This document shows, piece by piece, positions 7,912 through 15,807 of a stretch of DNA of 64,000 nucleotides (position 1 is the first letter of the stretch; the number at the start of each line of letters is the position of its first letter). This DNA comes from Chitinophagales bacterium. GTDB taxonomy: Bacteria; Bacteroidota; Bacteroidia; Chitinophagales; UBA2359. The stretch lies in contig JAWKLZ010000002.1 of NCBI GenBank assembly GCA_041392475.1, forward strand, positions 1,682,501-1,746,500, given 5' to 3'. Both the position numbers and the translations under genes were made by a program. The notes beneath the pieces were generated by a model that was not told the DNA's origin, did no database searches, and was given only the letters and a program-made list of their open reading frames with translations.

Positions 7912-10317
7912 TTAAAACTGTACTCGGTACATAAAATCAGGGAAGAAGCCAATTTGATTGACTTCATTCACCTGATTGGTCTGCCGATTGTAGCGGCGGA
8001 CAAAAATATTCTCTTTATCCAATACATTCTGGATATCGAGGTAAAAATGATGCGAAATCTTGCGTTTGGGGCTGTTAAAGCGATAGCCAAATTTTACATC
8101 CCATCGAAAATAAGGATCATTGCGTTCGCTGTATGCCAAATCTTCCATTTTGATTTCATAGCCCAATTGCTGAGAAACTTCCAAATCAACGGGTGTGTAA
8201 CGACGACCGCCTGCGGTAGTCATCTTCGTATCAAAAGTCAAAGCATTTCGTTTGTCCTTACCAACTTTCCACTCTCGCCCCGCCAAAACATTCAAAACAT
8301 AGGTATTGTTGAAAGCGGTATTTCGTTCGATTCCATCGCTGCCTTTGTAGTTGGAGTCATATAGAGAAGCTGTCAGCAATCCGTAGTAGCCTCTGCTGAA
8401 AAATTTCTCCAAAGTCAGCTCCAACCCATAGTTGTTTCCCGATCCTTCGTTCACCAAGTAGTCCTTTTCACGAGGAAAGATAAAATCATCTCCTGTATTC
8501 AATATCGAAAAAGAGGACGGAAAAGGGTCGACAGGTACACCGTCAATACTTTGGTAATACGCTTCTGCCTTCAATCTCCAATCCGGTGCAAATTTATAGT
8601 CATAGCCCAATACAAAATGCTGGCTGCGTGTAAAATCCAAGTTTTCATTGCTACGAACTACATTCCCATTTTCGTCTTCGGTCACTCCCAACAATATCGG
8701 AATTGGCTGCATTTGGTGGTGAACACCATAACCGAAACTCAATCTTTGCTGCGCTGCAAAATCCCAATTCAATGCCAATCTGGGTTCGATTGCAGACGTT
8801 TCATTGAAGGTCAAATATTGGGCATGTAATCCTGCGTTGAGTGTCCATTTATTGTTCAAGCGGTATTGTCCTTGGACAAAAGGTTGAAGCAAAGTTACAT
8901 TGTCATTGAAGTCTATCAGCGTCACTAACTCATTTACCCCATCATTGTCGGTATCCATACCAATTTCAGCATCTGTTGAAAACAATTGATAGTCATACAG
9001 TTCTGCCAATATACCTACACGACCTGTAAATTTGTTATTGAATTTTTTGTTTATATAACTCGATGCAGACCACCGTGATTCGGTATTGTCAGCCTCACCA
9101 TAAGAAGCTGTAAATTCTTCATTTGTTCCTTCATTGAAGTAGCGCAATTGCTCAAAGGTATTGACGGAAGTTGTTCTGGCAACAACTGTTCGCCAATAAG
9201 TTTTTTCGTTTAATAAAATATTGTGTTTCAAACCAATCACACCAAATTTAGAATCTGCAAAAGCATCTTCATCAGCCGCTGCAAAAAGGTCGGTTTCGTC
9301 CACTTCATCGTGTAGAAAATCAATATTACTCAACCCTCCAATACCAAAAAGGGTAAATTGTCCCAATTTGGTGGTGGCAGAATTGATTTTGAAAGCAAGA
9401 TCGTAGTAATTCGGTACAGCACTTGTACCAGACCCACCCAAACCACCTACCAAACTGATAAAGGCATATCGTCCTGCAAAGATGTAGCTACCTCCTTTTT
9501 TAGAAAGAGGTCCCTCTGCCATGGCTTCCACACCACTGAATGCTCCTACCTGCAACATAAATTCGTGTTTATCACGATTTCCAGAACGCAAGCCGATGTC
9601 GAATACGCCAGCAGTAGCATTGCCATATTCTGCGGGAAATGCGCTGGTCAAAAAATCGGAATTTTTTATTAGGTTGGGATTCAATGCACTGACTGGCCCT
9701 CCTGTTGTGCCTAAAGTAGAAAAGTGGTTGGGGTTGGGGATAGGGATTCCTTCCATGCGCCACAAAACGCCTGTTGGAGAATTGCCTCGGATTACAATAT
9801 CATTGCGAGAATCGTTGGCGGTAGAAACACCTGCAAAATTACTCGCCAATCGAGCTACATCGCTGCGACCTCCTGAATAGCGGTTTACTTCTTCCACACT
9901 GAATTGGCGTGCCGAAATGGTCGCCAACTCGTTTTGTGGCTTGTCTTTTTCAACGCTTCCTGTGACTACAACGGCATCCAACAATTCAACGGATTCTCGC
10001 AAAGCCACATCCATAATCACCTCTTTTCCTGCGCTGACTACGATGTTGGGAATGGTCAAAGGTTCATAACCAATGTAACTGATGCGAAATTCATGCCGCC
10101 CAAGAGGAATGTTTTCCAATCGAAAATAACCGTCTATATCCGTAACTGTTCCCACTGTTTCTGTAGGGTTTACCCATTCGATGGTTGCCCCAATTAGTGG
10201 AGTTTCTGATTGTTGGTCAATGATTTTGCCTTTAATGGTTTGCGTATTTTGGGCATTGAGGATAGAAAGTTGAAGTAATAGAAATACAAAACTTAAAGTG
10301 AGGAGTACATTTTTCAT
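7912..10317 (-). CDS. TonB-dependent outer-membrane receptor with CarboxypepD_reg-like domain
   Basis: This 801-residue receptor takes up a large or chelated ligand across the outer membrane using TonB energy. A signal peptide ends near NAQN. Residues ~28-110 form the CarboxypepD_reg-like domain (GKIIDQQSETPLIGATI). The plug follows with DAVVVTGSVEKDKPQNE and the IRGNSPTGVLWRMEGIPIP segment, and the rest is a beta-barrel ending in the aromatic strand FFPDFMYRVQF. It is shorter than SusC proteins and no SusD partner is present, so polysaccharide uptake is less likely than a metal complex, peptide or small ligand. It heads a minus-strand unit with the LytS kinase. Confidence 0.93.
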   Translation of the reverse strand: MKNVLLTLSFVFLLLQLSILNAQNTQTIKGKIIDQQSETPLIGATIEWVNPTETVGTVTDIDGYFRLENIPLGRHEFRISYIGYEPLTIPNIVVSAGKEVIMDVALRESVELLDAVVVTGSVEKDKPQNELATISARQFSVEEVNRYSGGRSDVARLASNFAGVSTANDSRNDIVIRGNSPTGVLWRMEGIPIPNPNHFSTLGTTGGPVSALNPNLIKNSDFLTSAFPAEYGNATAGVFDIGLRSGNRDKHEFMLQVGAFSGVEAMAEGPLSKKGGSYIFAGRYAFISLVGGLGGSGTSAVPNYYDLAFKINSATTKLGQFTLFGIGGLSNIDFLHDEVDETDLFAAADEDAFADSKFGVIGLKHNILLNEKTYWRTVVARTTSVNTFEQLRYFNEGTNEEFTASYGEADNTESRWSASSYINKKFNNKFTGRVGILAELYDYQLFSTDAEIGMDTDNDGVNELVTLIDFNDNVTLLQPFVQGQYRLNNKWTLNAGLHAQYLTFNETSAIEPRLALNWDFAAQQRLSFGYGVHHQMQPIPILLGVTEDENGNVVRSNENLDFTRSQHFVLGYDYKFAPDWRLKAEAYYQSIDGVPVDPFPSSFSILNTGDDFIFPREKDYLVNEGSGNNYGLELTLEKFFSRGYYGLLTASLYDSNYKGSDGIERNTAFNNTYVLNVLAGREWKVGKDKRNALTFDTKMTTAGGRRYTPVDLEVSQQLGYEIKMEDLAYSERNDPYFRWDVKFGYRFNSPKRKISHHFYLDIQNVLDKENIFVRRYNRQTNQVNEVNQIGFFPDFMYRVQF

Positions 10318-10443
10318 GGAATATGATTTTTATTGTTTGATACGCTGCAAAAGTCATTCAATCCATATAGATGTGAAAGGGAAGTTTGGTGAAGTATCGT
10401 TATTTGAGTTTGAAGTGAAAAGAACGAAGTCTTCAAACAAAAA

Positions 10444-10472
10444 CAGGCAGCAAGTGCCTCACTTGCTGCCTG
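10444..10472 (-). terminator. Rho-independent terminator after the distal DUF1573 gene
   Basis: This perfect 13-bp stem (10444-10456 with 10460-10472) has a three-base loop. On the minus strand it is followed by a T-rich tail (TTTTTGTTTG). It lies 35 bases past the stop of the DUF1573 gene at 10507. Confidence 0.85.
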
Positions 10473-10506
10473 AACTGAAAAGAAAAGTATGAAAAAATGT
10501 TGTTGT

Positions 10507-11001
10507 TTATTCTCTACTTTCCGCTTTAGCTACTTGAGCTTTAATGGTCAAACGAGTGGGATTAGGATCAGTGTTCGCATTGATGGTGACGGTTTTCGTT
10601 TGGTTGCCCGCTTTGCCTTTAGAGTTAAATTCTATGGTAATATTGCTTTCCATACCTGGTGCAATAGGCTCTTTGGGCCAATCGGGAATAGTGCATCCAC
10701 AAGAACCTTCAGCACTATTGATAATCAAAGGTTCATCACCACTATTGGTGAAAGTGAACACATGCAAAACCTTCTCTCCTTCTTCAATATTGCCAAAATC
10801 GTGGATCATTGAAGCAAAGGTCATAGTTGTTTTAGGTATGTTCTCAACTTCCGCAGTCTCACCTTCATCGGAATTAACCACCGTTTCTGTTACCGTTTCA
10901 GGTACAGACTTGTTTTGCACTTCATTGGCAGAGGACTGACTGCAAGCAGTGAAAATAAATAGGGTTGCAGCGATAACGAGTAATTCAAAAAATGTTTTCA
11001 T
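10507..11001 (-). CDS. DUF1573 lipoprotein (copy 1)
   Basis: This 164-residue exported protein has a hydrophobic leader ending in the lipobox FTAC, so it should be lipid-anchored. After a 40-residue acidic linker comes a DUF1573 domain: HDFGNIEEGEKVLHVFTF, then NSGDEPLIINSA, then SCGCTIPDWP, then GKAGNQTKTV. DUF1573 is an Ig-like fold related to the HYDIN/ASPM group; its role is not established. The domain is nearly identical to the neighbour at 11193-11711, so the two arose by tandem duplication, while the leaders and linkers diverged. It has its own terminator downstream and palindromes upstream. Confidence 0.9.
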   Translation of the reverse strand: MKTFFELLVIAATLFIFTACSQSSANEVQNKSVPETVTETVVNSDEGETAEVENIPKTTMTFASMIHDFGNIEEGEKVLHVFTFTNSGDEPLIINSAEGSCGCTIPDWPKEPIAPGMESNITIEFNSKGKAGNQTKTVTINANTDPNPTRLTIKAQVAKAESRE

Positions 11002-11038
11002 TTGAAAAAAAATTAAAAGGGTTAATAAATAATTTATG

Positions 11039-11054
11039 AACTAAATTTTTAGTT
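11039..11054. promoter_or_regulatory. Palindrome AACTAAA-TT-TTTAGTT upstream of DUF1573 copy 1
   Basis: A 16-base dyad lies 37 bases before the start of DUF1573 copy 1. The identical 16-mer occurs at 11813-11828 upstream of copy 2. Same sequence, same kind of gene: a candidate operator. Confidence 0.55.
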
Positions 11055-11104
11055 GAATGAAGGAAAAAAAATTGAAATGAAAAGAGGAGGGAGGTAATCC
11101 ATAT

Positions 11105-11130
11105 CTTTGAACTAAATTATTAGTTCAAAG
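11105..11130. promoter_or_regulatory. Second, longer dyad upstream of DUF1573 copy 1
   Basis: This perfect inverted repeat has 11-base arms (CTTTGAACTAA and TTAGTTCAAAG) around ATTA. It contains the core AACTAA...TTAGTT of the motif at 11039 and lies 103 bases before the copy 1 start, about the distance at which the copy 2 motif lies from its own start (101 bases). Confidence 0.5.
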
Positions 11131-11137
11131 ATTGCTT

Positions 11138-11167
11138 AAAAAAGCAGTAAGCATTTTCGCTTACTGC
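11138..11167 (-). terminator. Rho-independent terminator after DUF1573 copy 2
   Basis: A 9-bp stem (GCAGTAAGC at 11144-11152 with its complement at 11159-11167) and six-base loop are followed on the minus strand by six T. It lies 25 bases past the stop of the gene at 11193, so each DUF1573 gene is its own transcription unit. Confidence 0.8.
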
Positions 11168-11192
11168 CTTTTTTACAGAAAATCTGTTGTGA

Positions 11193-11711
11193 TTATTTAC
11201 CTTCCTCAGCTTCACCTTCCGCTTTAGCTACTTGAGCTTTGATGGTCAAACGAGTTGGGTTAGGATCTGTGTTAGCATTGATGGTAACAGTTTTGGTTTG
11301 GTTACCAGCTTTACCTTTAGAGTTGAATTCCACTTTGATTTGGCTTTCACCACCTGGAGGAATTGGCTCTTTTGGCCAGTCAGGAACAGTACATCCACAA
11401 GAACCTTTTGCGCTATTGATGATCAAAGGCTCATCACCACTGTTGGTGAAAGAGAATACGTGTGTCACTTTGTCGCCTTCTTGAATGTCACCAAAATCGT
11501 GTGTCATTTCACCAAACGTCATTGTTGTTTTAGGAATGTTTGGATCAACAGCATTTGCATCTGCCTCAGGAGCTGCTTTTACTTCAGTAGCAGGATTATC
11601 TGTTGCAGGAGCAGTAGTAGCATCTGCTTTTTCAGCTTCGGCACCACCACATGCTGCCAAAAAGCCAACAGTAAGAATCATAACGAAAAACTTAACAAAA
11701 ATGCTTTTCAT
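11193..11711 (-). CDS. DUF1573 lipoprotein (copy 2)
   Basis: This is a 172-residue paralogue of the gene at 10507. The leader ends in the lipobox LAAC followed by GG, so it is a likely lipoprotein. The linker is rich in Ala, Glu, Thr and Pro. The DUF1573 domain (residues ~60-165) carries HDFGDIQEGDKVTHVFSF, SCGCTVPDWP and the tail TNPTRLTI-like DPNPTRLTIKAQVAKAE, nearly identical to copy 1. A good promoter with an overlapping palindrome lies upstream. No function can be assigned beyond membership of this periplasmic or surface family. Confidence 0.9.
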   Translation of the reverse strand: MKSIFVKFFVMILTVGFLAACGGAEAEKADATTAPATDNPATEVKAAPEADANAVDPNIPKTTMTFGEMTHDFGDIQEGDKVTHVFSFTNSGDEPLIINSAKGSCGCTVPDWPKEPIPPGGESQIKVEFNSKGKAGNQTKTVTINANTDPNPTRLTIKAQVAKAEGEAEEGK

Positions 11712-11783
11712 TGGATTATAAATTTTAAATGATAAAAAATGAATCTAAGTTATAGGAATAATGATTTCTCATTACCCACGCTG

Positions 11784-11828
11784 CAAAGTTATGGTATTTC
11801 TCTGAAATTATCAACTAAATTTTTAGTT
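11784..11828 (-). promoter_or_regulatory. Promoter of DUF1573 copy 2 with overlapping palindrome
   Basis: On the minus strand the -7 box TAACTTTG (11784-11791) matches the Bacteroidota consensus TAnnTTTG. Twenty bases upstream is TTG, the -33 element. That TTG overlaps the 16-base palindrome at 11813-11828, so a protein bound there would cover the -33 region. Confidence 0.65.
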
Positions 11829-11986
11829 TATTTTTTCTTTGCACCAAAAATAACCCAATAACTAATTGAATATCTGCAAGATGCGCGATAAAAATATTTT
11901 GAAGTTTGTTGTTTTTTTACATCCTTCAATGGGCTATTTACCTTAAATCTAAAAAACACCAATGCATTGCAAACGTTTAGAACAAA

Positions 11987-12991
11987 CTAAAATTTCGCCA
12001 TTTTCACTGCTAAGTCTGCCAAACGGTTTGCATAACCTGCTTCGTTATCGTACCACCCAACGATTTTTACCAAATCACCAATCACGATAGTCAAAGGAGC
12101 ATCGTAGATACAAGAGTGAGGATTTCCCACAATGTCACTTGAAACCAAATATCCTTCTGCATATTCCAAATAACCTTTCAATTCACCATTCGCTGCTTTT
12201 TCAAATGCAGCATTCACATCTTCAACCGAAACACTTTTCTCTACCACACAAGTAAGGTCAGTCAATGAACCTGTAATGACAGGCACACGAGCGGCAATAC
12301 CCGTTAATTTACCTTCAACAGAAGGATAGGCTTCTGCAACTGCAACCGCCGCACCAGTTGAAGTAGGAACAATATTCTGTGCTGCAGCTCTTGCACGGCG
12401 AAGGTCTCTATGTGGACCATCTTGAATATTTTGGTCACCAGTGTATGCGTGAACGGTTGTGAAAGTACCTCTTACGATACCAAAATTTTCGTCCAATACT
12501 TTCACCATCTGAGAAAGACAGTTAGTAGTACAAGAAGCATTGGAAACAATTGTATCTTCAGCAGAAAGTTGTTCGTCATTGATACCCAATACAATTGTTT
12601 TAACACCGCCTTTACCTGGAGCAGAAATCAATACTTTTTTAGCACCAGCTTCAATGTGTTTGGCTGCATCTGTTTTTTTCACGAAAAAACCAGTACACTC
12701 CAACACAATGTCTATGCCCAACTCTCCCCAAGGAAGTTTTGAAGGATCACGCTCTGCATAAGCATTTATGCTGTTTCCGTTGATACTGATGCTATCATCA
12801 TCAGAACTTACTGGCCCTGCAAATTTCCCATGAGCCGTATCGTATTTGAATAAATGAGCCAAAGTAGCATTGTCCGTTAAGTCATTGATTGCCACAATTT
12901 CTACATTTGCATCTGCTTTTTGTAGCAATGCTCTAAGGGTTAAACGTCCGATTCGACCAAAACCATTGATTGCAATTTTACAAGTTGCCAT
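11987..12991 (-). CDS. gapA: Type I glyceraldehyde-3-phosphate dehydrogenase
   Basis: This 334-residue full-length glycolytic enzyme oxidises glyceraldehyde-3-phosphate to 1,3-bisphosphoglycerate with NAD+ in the cytoplasm. The NAD-binding start is IAINGFGRIGR. The catalytic Cys is C154 in SNASCTTNC and the partner His is H181 in TTVHAYTGDQ. The C-terminal signature WYDNEAGYANR is present. The length and all key residues are normal. The gene stands alone, with its own promoter upstream and no glycolytic neighbours. Confidence 0.97.
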   Translation of the reverse strand: MATCKIAINGFGRIGRLTLRALLQKADANVEIVAINDLTDNATLAHLFKYDTAHGKFAGPVSSDDDSISINGNSINAYAERDPSKLPWGELGIDIVLECTGFFVKKTDAAKHIEAGAKKVLISAPGKGGVKTIVLGINDEQLSAEDTIVSNASCTTNCLSQMVKVLDENFGIVRGTFTTVHAYTGDQNIQDGPHRDLRRARAAAQNIVPTSTGAAVAVAEAYPSVEGKLTGIAARVPVITGSLTDLTCVVEKSVSVEDVNAAFEKAANGELKGYLEYAEGYLVSSDIVGNPHSCIYDAPLTIVIGDLVKIVGWYDNEAGYANRLADLAVKMAKF

Positions 12992-13035
12992 AATTTTGTG
13001 ATTCTATATTTGATTAAAATTGAAATTTAAACCCA

Positions 13036-13066
13036 CAAAATTAGATAGGAAAGCCATCAATAACAA
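13036..13066 (-). promoter_or_regulatory. Promoter of gapA
   Basis: On the minus strand TTG (13064-13066), 20 bases, then TAATTTTG (13036-13043) fits the Bacteroidota -33/-7 consensus. The start codon lies 45 bases downstream. Confidence 0.6.
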
Positions 13067-13152
13067 GAAAAAAGCAAAGTTTAATGATTAATTAATGCCG
13101 AATGACACTATGAGGCATTTTTTTTCTAAAAAAAATATTTTTCTAAAAATGA

Positions 13153-13182
13153 TTTGGAAATTTGAAAATAGCTGTATATTTG
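13153..13182 (+). promoter_or_regulatory. Promoter of tRNA-Glu
   Basis: TTTG (13153-13156), 18 bases, then TATATTTG (13175-13182) gives a full match to the Bacteroidota promoter consensus, 41 bases before the tRNA. A small hairpin (TTCTCTT/AAGAGAA) lies in the leader. Confidence 0.65.
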
Positions 13183-13223
13183 CCCCGCCTTAGTAAATAC
13201 GGCTTCTCTTACAAAGAGAAAGT

Positions 13224-13298
13224 GGCCCGTTCGTCTAGGGGTTAGGACGCCAGATTTTCATTCTGGTAACACGGGTTCGATTCCCGTACGGGCTACCA
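13224..13298 (+). tRNA. tRNA-Glu (anticodon UUC)
   Basis: A full cloverleaf can be drawn. The acceptor stem is GGCCCGT/ACGGGCT with one G-U pair. The D arm is GTCT...GGAC, the anticodon stem CCAGA/TCTGG holds loop TTTTCAT with anticodon TTC, and the T arm is ACGGG-TTCGATT-CCCGT. The CCA end is encoded (13296-13298). It is a single tRNA with its own promoter and terminator. Confidence 0.97.
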
Positions 13299-13313
13299 AA
13301 ACTAATCAGCAAG

Positions 13314-13350
13314 TCCCTGTAAGTTACTAACTTATGGGGATTTTGTTTTT
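13314..13350 (+). terminator. Rho-independent terminator after tRNA-Glu
   Basis: A 12-bp stem (13314-13325 with 13329-13340, two G-U pairs) and three-base loop are followed by TTTTGTTTTTT. Confidence 0.8.
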
Positions 13351-13579
13351 TATGAACGAACATATAGCGAACAATTTAAAAACTTTTTAAGATTCTTTAA
13401 AATTGTCTTTTAATACGGACATTACTTTTTTGCTATAACTTCAATATTTGCATTTCAGTTCGTACTTAGAAAAACATGCTACAAACTTAAGCCCCACACA
13501 TTCTCTATCTCTCCCTCTTTCTCTTTTGAACCTGTAAGATTACCCTACAATTCGGTTAGCAAAAAGTACCTCCCCACCA

Positions 13580-13587
13580 TATATTTG
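13580..13587 (+). promoter_or_regulatory. Possible -7 box immediately before the cytochrome cluster
   Basis: TATATTTG matches TAnnTTTG but ends only four bases before the ATG of the first cluster gene, so a transcript from it would be leaderless or nearly so. No good -33 TTG lies 17-20 bases upstream. It may be chance. Confidence 0.3.
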
Positions 13588-13591
13588 TGGC

Positions 13592-14464
13592 ATGAGTGAA
13601 GGCCTCAAAAAAAATATTCACACTGCCTATATCGGCACAATGGCTCTTATCGTCATTATCACAACGGTTTATCTAGGTTATGTCGGTTACGACTACTACC
13701 AAGCACCGTTGGAAGAGCGATTCTATGTTCCAAACCACGATTGGTTCAAACCCAGTGGTCTTTTTGGGCATGGATTAGGGATTATAGGTACACTAATGAT
13801 TCTGTTTGGAGTAGTGATTTACATCCTCCGAAAACGCTATGGTTTTTTATCATCCATCATACGACTCAAATACCTGTTGGAATTTCACATTTTCTTGTGC
13901 CTTTTAGGGCCAATTTTAGTGCTTTTTCATACAGCCTTCAAATTTGGAGGAATCGTATCTATTGCTTTTTGGAGCATGGTCGCAGTCGTTGCAAGTGGTT
14001 TTATAGGACGGTTCATTTACATACAAATACCACATACCATTGACGGAAGAGCATTGAGTCTAAGTGAAGTACAGAATATGAAAACAGATTTGGGACATAC
14101 CCTTACAGAGCGTTTTGAACTGGATACCTCTTTCATGCAGTTGATTGCACAGGCTACGGGTGATAATACCACAGCCTCAGGCAATATTTCTTTTATCGGA
14201 AAATACTTTGCAGACAAAAAGTCCATCAGAATGATTAACAATGTTTTGAAAAAAAAGGATTTACCCCAAAAAGAAAGGAAGAATATCCTAAAAATGATTA
14301 AAAATGAAATATCGCTGTCCAATAAGATTGCAAGGCTACAAACCATGCAAAACCTCTTTAAGTATTGGCATGTTGCTCACCTTCCTTTTGCCTTGATTAT
14401 GCTCATCATTGTGGTTATCCACGTGGGCGTTTCGCTAGCATTTGGAAACAAATGGATATTCTGA
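13592..14464 (+). CDS. Multi-His membrane cytochrome b-like protein
   Basis: This 290-residue integral membrane protein has about five TM segments (roughly residues 14-32, 58-78, 96-114, 122-145 and 262-285) and a charged cytoplasmic or periplasmic loop at ~150-255. Histidines in or next to the TM segments (H60, H99, H113, H260, H263, H277) could provide bis-His ligands for two b-haems, as in cytochrome b561 or ferric-reductase-like proteins. I cannot name the family exactly. It is the first gene of the cluster and its TGA overlaps the ATG of the ferredoxin/FAD protein by one base, implying coupled translation and a joint complex. The likely role is electron transfer between NAD(P)H or a quinone and the periplasmic multiheme cytochromes. 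Confidence 0.75.
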   Translation: MSEGLKKNIHTAYIGTMALIVIITTVYLGYVGYDYYQAPLEERFYVPNHDWFKPSGLFGHGLGIIGTLMILFGVVIYILRKRYGFLSSIIRLKYLLEFHIFLCLLGPILVLFHTAFKFGGIVSIAFWSMVAVVASGFIGRFIYIQIPHTIDGRALSLSEVQNMKTDLGHTLTERFELDTSFMQLIAQATGDNTTASGNISFIGKYFADKKSIRMINNVLKKKDLPQKERKNILKMIKNEISLSNKIARLQTMQNLFKYWHVAHLPFALIMLIIVVIHVGVSLAFGNKWIF

Positions 14465-15801
14465 TGGAAGTATTGATAGAACAAATAGCCATATATGGGG
14501 TGGTTTTTTTATTGTGTGCCATCACTATATACCTCTATTTAAGAGCACAAAAAAAGAGTTCTTTGAAGATAGAACACAAGGTAGCGATTGCCAAAGAAGA
14601 AGGTTTGTTTGAGCCCATTTCGCTGCATCCTTTCATTGACCTCAATACCTGCATCGGCAGTGCTGCGTGTGTAACAGCTTGTCCCGAAAAAGACATATTG
14701 GGCATCATTGACGGAAAAGCAACGGTTATTCAAACTTCACATTGTGTAGGACATGGAGCCTGTTTTCATGCTTGTCCTGTGGAAGCGATTTCACTTCGTA
14801 TAGGCACGGAAACGAGGGGCGTGGATTTGCCGCACCTCAACAAAAATTTCGAGACCAATATCCGAGGTATTTACATTGCAGGAGAGTTGGGAGGTATGGG
14901 ATTGATTAGAAACAGCGTGGAGCAAGGAGAACAGGCGATTGGCTATATGGTCAAAAGCAACAAACCTTCAAAGCAAGGCATACTAGATGTGGTTATTATT
15001 GGCGCAGGCCCAGCAGGCATTTCCGCCACGCTTGCTGCAAAAAAACACGGATTGTCTGCCATTACTTTGGAGCAAGATTCTTTAGGGGGAACGGTTTACA
15101 CTTTTCCAAGGGCAAAAATAGTCATGACTTCGCCTATGAATTTGCCGATGTATGGCAAGGTCAAATTATTCAATACTTCAAAGGATGAATTGCTGCAATT
15201 GTGGCACAAGGTGATTGCTGAATATGACTTGAAAATTCATGAAAAGACAAAGGTCGAGTCGGTTGTTCCTCAATCAGACGACACCTTCAAGGTCGTCACT
15301 GCAAATGGAGATATCTACTTAACTAACAATGTATTGCTTGCCATTGGACGTAGAGGTAGTCCTCGAAAGTTGAATGTCTCTGGCGAAGGACTGCAAAAAG
15401 TTGCCTATCGTTTGTTGGAGCCTGAAAGGATTGAAGGTAAAAAAGTGATAGTGGTTGGTGGAGGTGATTCTGCCATTGAATCGGCTCTTTTATTGAAGGA
15501 TACAAATGAGGTGACACTTTCTTATAGAAAGGAGAAATTTTCGAGATTGAAGCCCAAGAACAGGGAGAATATATTGAAGGCGATTGAAGATGGTTCACTT
15601 GCTGTGATTTACAACTCCAATCTTATTTCTATTAGCGAACAGTCTGTGTTGATGGGCATTGGAGCGAATGGAGAGAGCCGACAATTGGCGAATGACTTGG
15701 TATATATTTTTGCAGGAGGAGAGTTGCCTACGGGTTTTCTGCAAAAAGCAGGTGTCGAAATCACCAAGCGGTTTGGATATATTGTAAAAAAATACAAATA
15801 A
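14464..15801 (+). CDS. Membrane-anchored ferredoxin/FAD/NAD(P) oxidoreductase
   Basis: The protein has 445 residues from the ATG at 14464, which overlaps the previous stop (TGATG); frames extending further upstream lack a sensible start. The order is a TM anchor (residues ~5-26), two ferredoxin motifs (CIGSAACVTACP and CVGHGACFHACP), an IYIAGELGGMGLIRN segment, an FAD Rossmann motif (VVIIGAGPAGISA), a second nucleotide motif (VIVVGGGDSAIESALL) and a C-terminal FAD-contact IFAGGELPTGF. In each ferredoxin motif the second Cys is replaced, by Ser and by His, so the clusters would be atypical. No TrxR-type CxxC disulfide is seen. It probably oxidises NAD(P)H in the cytoplasm and passes electrons to the cytochrome b-like partner, or runs in reverse. 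Confidence 0.85.
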   Translation: MEVLIEQIAIYGVVFLLCAITIYLYLRAQKKSSLKIEHKVAIAKEEGLFEPISLHPFIDLNTCIGSAACVTACPEKDILGIIDGKATVIQTSHCVGHGACFHACPVEAISLRIGTETRGVDLPHLNKNFETNIRGIYIAGELGGMGLIRNSVEQGEQAIGYMVKSNKPSKQGILDVVIIGAGPAGISATLAAKKHGLSAITLEQDSLGGTVYTFPRAKIVMTSPMNLPMYGKVKLFNTSKDELLQLWHKVIAEYDLKIHEKTKVESVVPQSDDTFKVVTANGDIYLTNNVLLAIGRRGSPRKLNVSGEGLQKVAYRLLEPERIEGKKVIVVGGGDSAIESALLLKDTNEVTLSYRKEKFSRLKPKNRENILKAIEDGSLAVIYNSNLISISEQSVLMGIGANGESRQLANDLVYIFAGGELPTGFLQKAGVEITKRFGYIVKKYK

Positions 15802-15807
15802 AATCAT

